Of a stretch of DNA of 19,226 bases, positions 1 through 6,920 are shown piece after piece. A program made the translations under genes and the position numbers. Every line of letters begins with the position of its first letter. Position 1 is the first letter of the stretch. This stretch comes from Tyzzerella sp. GTDB lineage: Bacteria > Bacillota > Clostridia > Lachnospirales > Anaerotignaceae. The DNA lies in NCBI GenBank assembly GCA_019415525.1, contig DXZA01000095.1, forward strand, positions 1 to 19,226, given 5' to 3'. The notes under the pieces were generated by a model, which made no database searches, had not been told where the DNA came from, and saw only the letters and a list, made by a program, of their open reading frames with translations.

Positions 1-74
1 TTAATTTGTAAAAAATTTTATCTATGTTCATAAAATAAACATAAAAAAATATAGATTTATTTATTTTTTAAATA

Positions 75-116
75 AAAAAAAGCAGATTTTAAAGAAAAAA
101 TAAAATCTACTTTTTT
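75..116 (-). terminator. Terminator of the mscS operon
   Basis: The arms at 78-91 and 101-114 pair over 14 bases with one G-U wobble in the minus-strand RNA. They are followed by a run of U residues, copied from the A-run at 74-81. The hairpin sits directly behind the mscS stop codon. It is rather AT-rich, but the U-tail and position make it a convincing intrinsic terminator. Confidence 0.8.
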
Positions 117-121
117 ATATA

Positions 122-940
122 TTATTTTTCAATCATATGGACATTTATATGATTATATGTCATTTCTACATTATATTTTTTAAACTTTATAGCAATATTA
201 TCCATAAGAGCAAAATATGCTTTCCAATAATTTTCTGTATCAGTCCATGCCCTTACACCATAAGAAATATTACTTTCATTATACGATAATGTACATATAA
301 ATGGCTCAGGCTCTTTATGAAACTCAGGTATATCATCAACAGCTTCTTTAAGAGCTTTTCTTACATTTTCAACAGGTGATTCATATGCTGCTGTAATATT
401 TATATCAACTCGTCTTAATTTTTCTGCTGTATAATTTATTATTTTATCAGCATAAATATCGCTGTTTGGTATATATATAACTTTATTATCATAAGTTACA
501 ATCTTTGTATGGTTTAAATTTATTTCCCTTACTGTTCCACTTACTCCACCTATTTCAACAAAATCACCTACTGCAAAAGGTTTTGATATAAGTAAAACAA
601 GACCATTTGCAACATTTGAAAGAGTTCCTTGTATTGCAAGTGAAAACGCAAGACCTACAACACTTAATATAGCTATAAGAGATGTAGGGTCAATGCCTAA
701 ATTGTCACACACCATTATAGCAATTACAAAATATAAAACAAATTTTATAGTTGCATTTATAAAACCTGTAAGAGTTCTATCAAAGGGTAATTTTTTCATC
801 AATTTACTTAAAAATTTTATTATTATTTTAGAAACAATATACCCTATTACAAAAACTAAAAGTGCTGAGCCTAATTTTTCCAATGTAAAACTTTTTAAAC
901 TTGTATTTATTGCTGTTTCTATAACTTCTGTTGACGACAT
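122..940 (-). CDS. MscS-family small-conductance mechanosensitive channel
   Basis: A 272-aa inner-membrane channel of the MscS superfamily, which releases solutes when hypo-osmotic shock stretches the membrane. Three hydrophobic segments are visible at about residues 22-42, 63-79 and 85-118. The third has the Gly/Ala-rich pore-lining pattern followed by the PFAVGDFVEIGG hallmark (residues 121-132), and then the soluble beta and C-terminal domains. Length is close to that of E. coli MscS (286 aa). The ATG at 938-940 has a GGAGGGC ribosome site a few bases upstream. It follows the pyruvate-kinase-like gene by 14 bp and is the last gene before a terminator, so it is almost certainly co-transcribed with ppx and that gene. 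The family call is sure; whether it is the main osmotic valve is not. Confidence 0.93.
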   Translation of the reverse strand: MSSTEVIETAINTSLKSFTLEKLGSALLVFVIGYIVSKIIIKFLSKLMKKLPFDRTLTGFINATIKFVLYFVIAIMVCDNLGIDPTSLIAILSVVGLAFSLAIQGTLSNVANGLVLLISKPFAVGDFVEIGGVSGTVREINLNHTKIVTYDNKVIYIPNSDIYADKIINYTAEKLRRVDINITAAYESPVENVRKALKEAVDDIPEFHKEPEPFICTLSYNESNISYGVRAWTDTENYWKAYFALMDNIAIKFKKYNVEMTYNHINVHMIEK

Positions 941-954
941 ATAGCCCTCCTTTA

Positions 955-1938
955 TTATTTATTTTTATATTTAATAGCTTCATTGCCTGTTTTTACAAGA
1001 TATCTTATAGCTTCAACAGGATATTTTCCTGCTGCCGTTTCTCCTGTAAGCATTACAGAATCTGCTCCATCAAGAATAGCATTAAATATATCGAGAACCT
1101 CTGCTCTTGTAGGTACTTTTTGATAGTGCATAGAATCTAACATCTGTGTTACAACCATAAATGGTTTATTATTAATTCTGCATTTTTCAGCTATTATTTT
1201 TTGAGCAGTAGGAAGTTCCCACATATTCATTGAATTGCCAAGGTCACCTCTTGCAATTACAAATGAATTAGCATATTCCATAAGCTCATCTAATTTTTCA
1301 ATACCATCTTTATTTTCTATTTTAGCAAATATATCTATATCATCACAATTATTTTTCAAAAGCTCATTTCTCAAATTTAAGATATCCTCTTTAGACCTAA
1401 CAAAAGGCAACATAACACCTGTAACACCATATTCTTTTGCTTTTGCTATATTAATTTTATCATCTTCTGTAAGTGTTGGTGGATAAATTTTAGATTTTGG
1501 AATAGCTATACTTTTATTAGATTTTAAAACACCTCCTCTTTCTATATTACATATGGCACTATTATCATTTACGGAATTTACAGATAAAAGTATTTTTCCA
1601 TCATCAATAAGTATTTCAGAATTTTTTTCCAAAACAGAAAAAATAATTTTAGGAACAGGTATTCCATTTTCTCCTATTGTTATAAATTCATTTTCAACAA
1701 GTGTTAATGTATTTTGTATTTTTCCTATTCTCAATTCTGGACCTTTTATATCAATAAGAAACTTCATTTTTATACCTGTTGTTTCTTCCGCTTTTCTTAA
1801 ATTATAAATATATTCTTTATTATCATCAAGATTTCCATGAGAAAGATTTAATCTTATACCTGTCATACCCTCTTTAATCATTTTACTCAACACTTCAAAA
1901 CTATTACAAGAGGGTCCAAGAGTACCATAATAATCCAT
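955..1938 (-). CDS. Short pyruvate-kinase-like protein lacking the C-terminal domain
   Basis: 327 aa, against about 470-590 for usual pyruvate kinases (PEP + ADP to pyruvate + ATP). It holds the A-barrel and the inserted B domain (about 73-155). Active-site equivalents are present: R29, N31 and S33 in RLNLSHG, D63, K206 and E208 in AKIEN, D232 in RGDLG, T264 in TQML, and the PTRAE and MLTGETAAGKYP blocks. It stops right after the barrel, so the C-terminal allosteric domain is absent. The extreme N-terminus is trimmed, and the Thr that normally follows the metal-ligand Asp is Ile64. The ATG has a perfect AGGAGG at 1946-1952. Upstream is ppx (47-bp gap holding a hairpin) and downstream mscS. 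It may be an unregulated pyruvate kinase or a diverged paralogue; a full-length enzyme could exist elsewhere in the genome. Confidence 0.85.
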   Translation of the reverse strand: MDYYGTLGPSCNSFEVLSKMIKEGMTGIRLNLSHGNLDDNKEYIYNLRKAEETTGIKMKFLIDIKGPELRIGKIQNTLTLVENEFITIGENGIPVPKIIFSVLEKNSEILIDDGKILLSVNSVNDNSAICNIERGGVLKSNKSIAIPKSKIYPPTLTEDDKINIAKAKEYGVTGVMLPFVRSKEDILNLRNELLKNNCDDIDIFAKIENKDGIEKLDELMEYANSFVIARGDLGNSMNMWELPTAQKIIAEKCRINNKPFMVVTQMLDSMHYQKVPTRAEVLDIFNAILDGADSVMLTGETAAGKYPVEAIRYLVKTGNEAIKYKNK

Positions 1939-1952
1939 ATTTTATGCCTCCT

Positions 1953-1979
1953 AAAAAACCTTCCGATTATCGGAAGGTT
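1953..1979 (-). terminator. U-tailed hairpin abutting the pyk-like RBS (possible attenuator)
   Basis: The arms 1957-1967 (AACCTTCCGAT) and 1969-1979 (ATCGGAAGGTT) are perfectly complementary. In the minus-strand RNA they are followed by six U residues, copied from 1953-1958. The AGGAGG ribosome site of the next gene starts within one base of the U-run. This is a textbook intrinsic terminator at the end of ppx, placed where no new promoter can fit before the next gene, so it must be partial or conditional if that gene is expressed from the ppx promoter. Confidence 0.8.
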
Positions 1980-1985
1980 AAGTAA

Positions 1986-2888
1986 TTATTTTTTATTTAT
2001 AACTCTATCATAAAGGTATCCTTCTCTTACACCATAACTACTTACTGTAATCATATCACAATCATAAAATTTTGCTATATTATAAAGAAGTGTAATTCCT
2101 GGGATTATTGTATGAATACGGTCAGGGCATACCTTAAGTATTGTATTAACACCTTCTGACTCACCTTTTCTAAGGATTTCAAGTATTTTATGAAGGTTTG
2201 AAATAGTTATTGTTCTATTTGTTTCATGAGCTTTAAATATAAAATTATTAAGTTTTAATACAGCACGAATTGTACCGCCTACACCACATATAACAGAATA
2301 TTTTCGTTTTTTAATTTCATCTACTTTTTCAATTTCCTTTATAGATACCTTCTGAAGTTTTTCATTTTCTGACTTTGTAGGAATTATATTTTCAACGCAT
2401 TTTTTATAAAGTTTAAGTGAACCTAAACGAATACTTACTGCGTTTATAATTTCTTTATTTTCATAAGATACAAGCTCAGTACTTCCGCCACCAATATCAA
2501 CAAGTAGACCGCTATTCATATCTATAATATTATGAGTAGCACCTTCAAAATCAAGTCTTGCTTCTTCTTCACCAGAAACAATTTCTACATTTATACCTGT
2601 TCTTTTATATATATGATATAAAGCCTCATCTGTATTTTCAACATTTCTTAAAGAAGCTGTTGCAAAAACAAGAAGATTTTCGATATTAAAGTTATCTACT
2701 ATTGATTTAAAATTAGAAAGTGCTTTACAAGCTGTATCTATACCCTCTTGAGTTATTTTATTATCTTCAACATAACCGGCAAGACCTGCCATCACTTTTT
2801 GATTAAAAAGAATTTTAAAATCATCTTTATAAACTCTATATACAGTAAGTCTTATTGTATTTGAGCCTACGTCAATTATAGCATACAT
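1986..2888 (-). CDS. Ppx/GppA-family phosphatase
   Basis: 300 aa with the ASKHA-fold signatures of exopolyphosphatase/guanosine-pentaphosphate phosphatase: an N-terminal phosphate-binding loop with DVGSNTIRL (residues 6-14), FATASLRN at about 89-96, GEEEARLDF, and the second nucleotide loop LVDIGGGSTELV. These enzymes shorten polyphosphate or convert pppGpp to ppGpp; sequence alone does not say which. The length is that of the short two-lobed core, without the C-terminal HD-type extension of E. coli Ppx. The ATG at 2886-2888 has an AGGGAG site at 2895-2900. It is the first gene of the ppx, pyk-like, mscS operon, with its own extended -10 promoter upstream. Confidence 0.9.
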   Translation of the reverse strand: MYAIIDVGSNTIRLTVYRVYKDDFKILFNQKVMAGLAGYVEDNKITQEGIDTACKALSNFKSIVDNFNIENLLVFATASLRNVENTDEALYHIYKRTGINVEIVSGEEEARLDFEGATHNIIDMNSGLLVDIGGGSTELVSYENKEIINAVSIRLGSLKLYKKCVENIIPTKSENEKLQKVSIKEIEKVDEIKKRKYSVICGVGGTIRAVLKLNNFIFKAHETNRTITISNLHKILEILRKGESEGVNTILKVCPDRIHTIIPGITLLYNIAKFYDCDMITVSSYGVREGYLYDRVINKK

Positions 2889-2926
2889 AAAAAACTCCCT
2901 CTTCCTTTTTAAAAAATTCCATAAAT

Positions 2927-2955
2927 ATTATACCATATTTTGTATATAATTAAAC
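2927..2955 (-). promoter_or_regulatory. Promoter of the ppx operon
   Basis: A TATAAT -10 box (rc of 2927-2932) is preceded by TGG, forming an extended -10 element (TGnTATAAT). The -35 position (GTTTAA, rc of 2950-2955) is weak, as is common with extended -10 promoters. It lies between the pfkA terminator and the ppx start. Confidence 0.6.
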
Positions 2956-2973
2956 AGTAAAATATAAACTATT

Positions 2974-3016
2974 AAAAAAGCCTGTCAAAATATTTAGAAT
3001 AAATATTTTAACAGGC
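2974..3016 (-). terminator. pfkA: Terminator of pfkA
   Basis: The arms 2980-2995 and 3001-3016 (GCCTGTcAAAATATTT against its complement) pair over 16 positions with one mismatch and a 5-nt loop. They are followed on the minus strand by CTTTTTTAA. It is directly downstream of pfkA. Confidence 0.9.
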
Positions 3017-3029
3017 AAAATATATTATT

Positions 3030-4016
3030 TTATTTAGAAATACGTCTACATAAGTTTACTGCATCAAAATCAATTGTTTTTTTCATTGAAAGAGCTTCTT
3101 CTATATCAAAATCAACTACATAGTTTCTTTGTATAGCTACAACCCTATTGCATTTACCTGCAAGAAGAAGTTTTACTGCATAATCCCCCATTTTGGCTGC
3201 ATATACCCTATCAAGCATAGTAGGTGAGCCACCTCTTTGTATGTGCCCAAGAACAGTTATTCTTGACTCAATACCTGTTTTATCCTGAATTATTTTTGCC
3301 ATATCATTTATATCCACATCACAACCTTCAGAAACAACTATTATATGATGTGTCTTACCTTGTGCTTTTCTAGCCATTATATTGGCACAAACTTCTTTTT
3401 CGATATCGCTTTTTATTTCTGGAACAAGGACGTCAGTAGCACCAACAGCTAATCCTACATCTAAAGCTAAAAAGCCAGCATCTCTACCCATTACTTCTAT
3501 GATATTACATTTTTCATGGCTTCTTGCTGTATCTCTTAATCTATCTATAGCTTCAACAGCTATATTACAAGCAGTATCAAAACCTATTGTATAGTCTGTA
3601 CATTTTATATCATTATCAATAGTACCAGGTATACCAACAGTAGGAAGTCCATGTTTACAAAGCTTTATTGCTCCATTAAATGAACCATCACCACCTATTA
3701 CAACAAGACCATCTATACCAAGCTCTTTTGCTTTTTCAACTGCTTTTATTATACCACTTTCTTCATAAAATTCTTTACATCTTGCAGTATATAATATTGT
3801 TCCTCCTTTTTGTATTATATCAGAAACAAAATTACTGTTGATTTCAACAACATCACCATTAATAAGACCATTATAACCTCTATTTATACCTATAACACGA
3901 ATACCGTTATTAAGAGCAGTTCTTGCAACAGCTCTTATAGCTGAATTCATACCTGGTGCATCACCACCACTTGTAAGTACACCAATAGTCTTTATCATTT
4001 TTTCTTCTGTTTCCAT
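3030..4016 (-). CDS. pfkA: ATP-dependent 6-phosphofructokinase
   Basis: 328 aa, the length of bacterial PfkA plus a few N-terminal residues. It phosphorylates fructose 6-phosphate to fructose 1,6-bisphosphate in glycolysis. Visible motifs are the ATP loop TSGGDAPGMN (15-24), GGDGS (108-112; a Gly after the GGD is the mark of the ATP rather than PPi type), the catalytic PGTIDND (T132, D134, D136), MGRDAG (176-181), and VLGHIQRGGSPT near the C-terminus. The ATG at 4014-4016 has AGGGTGA at 4021-4027. A second Met seven codons in (MIKTIGV) matches the usual N-terminus, but it lacks a better ribosome site. The gene stands alone between its own promoter and terminator. Confidence 0.96.
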   Translation of the reverse strand: METEEKMIKTIGVLTSGGDAPGMNSAIRAVARTALNNGIRVIGINRGYNGLINGDVVEINSNFVSDIIQKGGTILYTARCKEFYEESGIIKAVEKAKELGIDGLVVIGGDGSFNGAIKLCKHGLPTVGIPGTIDNDIKCTDYTIGFDTACNIAVEAIDRLRDTARSHEKCNIIEVMGRDAGFLALDVGLAVGATDVLVPEIKSDIEKEVCANIMARKAQGKTHHIIVVSEGCDVDINDMAKIIQDKTGIESRITVLGHIQRGGSPTMLDRVYAAKMGDYAVKLLLAGKCNRVVAIQRNYVVDFDIEEALSMKKTIDFDAVNLCRRISK

Positions 4017-4162
4017 TTTTTCACCCTTCCCCGTAATAATAGCTTTAAATTTTAATATAACAATCCCGTTCTAATTTAATAATATAAATACCTATAAACC
4101 CAATAATTGATATATAATAAATTAATATTATACATCTATATACTTATTAATCTCCCACATTT

Positions 4163-4191
4163 ATTATAAAATATATAAAATTTATTGTCAA
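4163..4191 (-). promoter_or_regulatory. pfkA: Consensus sigma-A promoter of pfkA
   Basis: The minus strand reads TTGACA (rc of 4186-4191), exactly 17 bp, then TATAAT (rc of 4163-4168): a full-consensus vegetative promoter. Transcription should start near 4156, giving an untranslated leader of roughly 140 nt before the pfkA ATG. Confidence 0.88.
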
Positions 4192-4282
4192 TGATATTTG
4201 TTTTTTTAACAAAATGTATAAGTATTATTATTTGTACAATATATTTTGGCAAAACATAATTATGCACATATTATGTATATTA

Positions 4283-4322
4283 ATAAAAAAGTCTGATACT
4301 TTTTATACAAGTATCAGACTTT
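4283..4322 (-). terminator. Terminator of the deoR-fsa operon
   Basis: The arms 4288-4299 (AAAGTCTGATAC) and 4311-4322 (its exact complement) form a 12-bp stem with an 11-nt loop. They are followed on the minus strand by a U-run (CTTTTTTATTAA). It starts 7 bp past the stop codon. Confidence 0.93.
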
Positions 4323-4328
4323 AAATAA

Positions 4329-5006
4329 TTATAAATCGATTATTTTTTTATCACCATAAATTTCTGCCCAATCATCACAGAATACATCTACTGCATCACT
4401 TACTATCTTCATAGAAAGACTATCCTTAAATATAGAAGGTGCACTTGTAATAGCATGAGCTCCAGCTAATATAGCCTTATCAATTTGAGCAACATTTTTA
4501 AAGCTTGCAGCTATAATTTTTGAATTATATCCATACATATCTATCACTTCAGCAATAGAAGCAATAACATCACAAGAATCCACTCCCATAGCTTCCATAC
4601 GATTATAATATGGTGCTATATAATCTGCACCAGCTTCAAGTGCCATAAAGGCTTGTGCTTTTGTATATACAGCAGTTGCTGTTATATTAACACCTTGTTT
4701 TTTTAACTCTTTAATGGCTTTAATTCCATCCATAGTTACAGGAATTTTTATATATACTTTATCATCAATATTTTCTAATATAGCTTTAGCATCAGCCATC
4801 ATGCCTTCATAATCCTTTGTAGATACTTGTACATGTAATGTAGCATCAAAACCAATAATATTACGAATTTCTTTCATATGTGCAAAGAAATCTATATTAC
4901 CTTCTTTTTTTACAATACTTGGATTGCTTGTTACTCCTGAAATAGGTAAATAGTCATTATAATATTTAATTTCTTCAATATTAGCTGTATCAAGTAAGTA
5001 TTCCAT
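4329..5006 (-). CDS. Transaldolase family, fructose-6-phosphate-aldolase (FSA) type
   Basis: 225 aa class I aldolase of the small transaldolase/FSA family. From the ATG at 5006, conserved positions are D6, GVTSNP with N28, Q60 in HVQVS, the Schiff-base K87 in IKIPVT, and Y133 in IAPYYNR. E. coli FSA has D6, N28, Q59, K85 and Y131. True transaldolases instead carry Glu and Phe at the Q and Y sites, so FSA-like chemistry (fructose 6-P to dihydroxyacetone + glyceraldehyde 3-P) is favoured, though family specificity is not absolute. The start is set by GGAGG a few bases upstream of 5006; a longer frame beginning at a TTG (5018) overlaps that ribosome site and is unlikely. It lies 42 bp behind the DeoR gene and ends in a terminator. 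Confidence 0.9.
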   Translation of the reverse strand: MEYLLDTANIEEIKYYNDYLPISGVTSNPSIVKKEGNIDFFAHMKEIRNIIGFDATLHVQVSTKDYEGMMADAKAILENIDDKVYIKIPVTMDGIKAIKELKKQGVNITATAVYTKAQAFMALEAGADYIAPYYNRMEAMGVDSCDVIASIAEVIDMYGYNSKIIAASFKNVAQIDKAILAGAHAITSAPSIFKDSLSMKIVSDAVDVFCDDWAEIYGDKKIIDL

Positions 5007-5048
5007 AATAACCTCCAATTATATTTTTAATATATTTATTTTCATAAT

Positions 5049-5795
5049 TTAAACAGTCGAAACTACTATATTTTTACTTTCTAAATATTTTTTTATATCA
5101 TTATCAATATTTTTATCTGTGATAACTTGATATACTTGTTCTTCCTTTAAATAAGGAATAGCAGTACTCTTTTGAAATTTTGAAGATTCAGAAAGTATAA
5201 TAACTTTTTCTGCTGATTTTGTCATAGCTTGAATTGTATCAGCTCTCATAACATCATTACCTGTAAATCCCATTTGTTTAGAATATCCATCAATTCCAAC
5301 AAATATTTTATCTACATAGAAGTCTTTAACACACTCTTTTGTCATAGGACCTATTACAGCTTGATGATTTTTGCTATAAAATCCACCTAATAATATAACC
5401 TGATTATTATTATTTGAATTTATATAATTTGCGATATAAGCTGAATTAGTAATAAAGGTTACATTTTTATGAGTATACGCAACCTCTTCAGCAAATAACG
5501 CACAGGTAGAGCCAGACTCAAGTATAATAGTTTCTCCATCACTAACAAGTTTTGCAGCATATTCAGCTATTTTCTTTTTATTTTCAAAATGGAATGCCAT
5601 TCTGTAATTTATATCATCTGGACTATTTAGTAATGCAAAACCTCGTTCACGACGCAGTATACCTTTATCTTGTAAATATGTTAAATCTTTTCTTATAGTT
5701 ACAGGTGTAGTATTTAAAATTTGAGCTAATTCATTTACCTCTATTTTTTTTCTTTGACTTACAATTTCTATAATTTCAGAATGTCTTTTTTTCAT
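5049..5795 (-). CDS. DeoR-family transcriptional regulator
   Basis: 248 aa from the ATG at 5793-5795, which has AAGGA 8-12 bases upstream. The longer frame to 5831 would start inside the promoter -10 region and is rejected. Residues 3-56 form the DeoR winged helix-turn-helix (VNELAQILNTTPVTIRKDLTYL, split here as VNELAQIL and TPVTIRKDL). From about 75 comes the sugar-phosphate-sensing domain, with ESGSTC (93-98), an LLGG block, and GIDGYS...MRAD near the end. Family members repress sugar-phosphate operons and release DNA on binding a phosphorylated intermediate. It leads a two-gene operon with the FSA-type aldolase and sits next to the transketolase genes. A palindrome in front of its promoter suggests autoregulation. 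Confidence 0.92.
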   Translation of the reverse strand: MKKRHSEIIEIVSQRKKIEVNELAQILNTTPVTIRKDLTYLQDKGILRRERGFALLNSPDDINYRMAFHFENKKKIAEYAAKLVSDGETIILESGSTCALFAEEVAYTHKNVTFITNSAYIANYINSNNNNQVILLGGFYSKNHQAVIGPMTKECVKDFYVDKIFVGIDGYSKQMGFTGNDVMRADTIQAMTKSAEKVIILSESSKFQKSTAIPYLKEEQVYQVITDKNIDNDIKKYLESKNIVVSTV

Positions 5796-5822
5796 ATATT
5801 TTTCCTTTCTGATTATATTTAT

Positions 5823-5851
5823 ATAATACAATTTTATTTTGTAAATGTCAA
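5823..5851 (-). promoter_or_regulatory. Promoter of the deoR-fsa operon
   Basis: The minus strand reads TTGACA (rc of 5846-5851), 17 bp, TATTAT (rc of 5823-5828). The predicted transcription start (about 5816) lies just before the ribosome site of the ATG at 5795, which supports the shorter DeoR start. Confidence 0.8.
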
Positions 5852-5858
5852 TAAATAT

Positions 5859-5892
5859 TTTCGTACGAAAGAAAAATTATAAATTTACGAAA
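5859..5892. promoter_or_regulatory. Candidate DeoR operator (palindrome plus extra half-site)
   Basis: TTTCGTACGAAA at 5859-5870 is a perfect 12-bp palindrome that begins 8 bp upstream of the deoR -35 box. A further ACGAAA half-site lies at 5887-5892, 22 bp (two helical turns) from the first. Assignment to the DeoR protein is inference from position. Confidence 0.45.
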
Positions 5893-5904
5893 AATATATT
5901 TTAA

Positions 5905-5950
5905 AAATATAAAAAGATAGTTCTAAATTAAATTAAAACTATCTTTTTTG
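5905..5950 (-). terminator. Terminator of the transketolase operon
   Basis: The arms 5911-5922 (AAAAAGATAGTT) and 5937-5948 are exact complements. A U-rich tail follows on the minus strand (TTTTTATATTTTT). It lies 34 bp past the transketolase C-subunit stop. Confidence 0.88.
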
Positions 5951-5981
5951 AACATTGGGTAGATTAATAAGATTTATATTA

Positions 5982-6920
5982 TTATTTAAAGTATGAGTTT
6001 TTTATTTTATTATATATACCATTAGAATCAAGATTATATTTTTTAATTAATTCTGTTGCAGGCCCAGATTCACCATATACGTCATTAATACCTATTTTTA
6101 AGACAGAAGTAGGATAATTTTCACTTAATACATCGCATACAGCACTTCCTAAACCTCCTACAATTGAATGTTCTTCTACTGTAACAACTTTTCCACATTC
6201 TTTTGCAGCCTTTACAATAAGTTCTTCATCAATAGGTTTTATTGTGTGAATATTAATTACTTTTGCCTGAATTCCGTCTTCTGCAAGTTTTTCTGCTGCA
6301 ATAAGTGATTCATTTACTTCAAGACCTGTTGCAAAAATTACAACATCTTTTCCTTCTCTAAGTACTATACCTTTACCTATTTCAAATTTATAATCTTCAT
6401 TTTCATTGATTACAGGTACAGCAAGTCTACCAAATCTTAAATATACTGGTCCTTCATATTCATATGCAGCTTCAACAGCAGCTTTTGCCTCTATATCATC
6501 AGATGGATTAATGATAACCATTCCTGGTATTGTTCTCATAAGTGCAATATCTTCATTACACTGATGTGTTGCTCCATCTTCACCTACTGATATACCTGCA
6601 TGTGTTGCACCTATTTTTACATTAAGGTGTGGGTATCCAATAGAGTTTCTTATCTGTTCAAAAGCACGTCCTGCTGCAAACATTGCAAATGTACTTGCAA
6701 ATGGAACTTTTCCTGTTGCTGCAAGTCCTGCTGCAACTCCCATCATATTTCCTTCTGCAATACCACAATCTATATGACGCTCTGGAAATTCTTTCATAAA
6801 TACACTTGTTTTTGTTGCACCTGCAAGGTCTGCATCAAGAACTATAAGTTCAGGATGTTTTTTTCCAAGCTCTACAAGTGCATTTCCATAACTATCTCTT
6901 GTTGCTATTTTTTTACTCAA
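5982..6920 (-). CDS. Transketolase, C-terminal subunit
   Basis: 312 aa, carrying the pyrimidine-binding and C-terminal domains of a split transketolase. Seen here: CGIAEGNMMG with the TPP-activating Glu (E56), FAMFAAGRAFEQIR, IGATHAGISVGEDGATHQ, and a C-terminal transketolase domain with VEEHSIVGGLG. With the N-terminal subunit it moves two-carbon ketol units between sugar phosphates in the non-oxidative pentose phosphate pathway; such N/C pairs are common in Clostridia. The start is a TTG at 6918-6920 that overlaps the TGA of the upstream subunit by two bases (TTGA), with GGTGA as ribosome site. This means translational coupling and equal amounts of the two chains. A terminator follows. Confidence 0.94.
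   Translation of the reverse strand: MSKKIATRDSYGNALVELGKKHPELIVLDADLAGATKTSVFMKEFPERHIDCGIAEGNMMGVAAGLAATGKVPFASTFAMFAAGRAFEQIRNSIGYPHLNVKIGATHAGISVGEDGATHQCNEDIALMRTIPGMVIINPSDDIEAKAAVEAAYEYEGPVYLRFGRLAVPVINENEDYKFEIGKGIVLREGKDVVIFATGLEVNESLIAAEKLAEDGIQAKVINIHTIKPIDEELIVKAAKECGKVVTVEEHSIVGGLGSAVCDVLSENYPTSVLKIGINDVYGESGPATELIKKYNLDSNGIYNKIKNSYFK

Larger units (their letters stand above)
4017..4328. other. Intergenic region between the fsa-like gene and pfkA
   Basis: 312 bp without a gene. The right end (4283-4322) is the terminator of the transaldolase/FSA gene. The middle carries the pfkA promoter (4163-4191). About 140 bases of pfkA leader (about 4017-4156) follow, in which I see no known riboswitch. 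The rest is AT-rich and shows nothing recognisable. Confidence 0.7.

Noticed and set aside
23..43. TATGTT/AACATA hairpin at the left edge as terminator of an upstream gene
   Set aside because: Only six A/T-rich base pairs and no U-run in either direction; could be chance in AT-rich DNA.
5795..5831. Longer DeoR start at a TTG (5831)
   Set aside because: It would lie at or upstream of the -10 box of a good promoter and has no ribosome site; the ATG at 5795 has AAGGA.
5859..5870. CcpA catabolite-responsive element
   Set aside because: The palindrome lacks the TGnAA...TTnCA ends of cre sites; no convincing cre was found elsewhere in the window.
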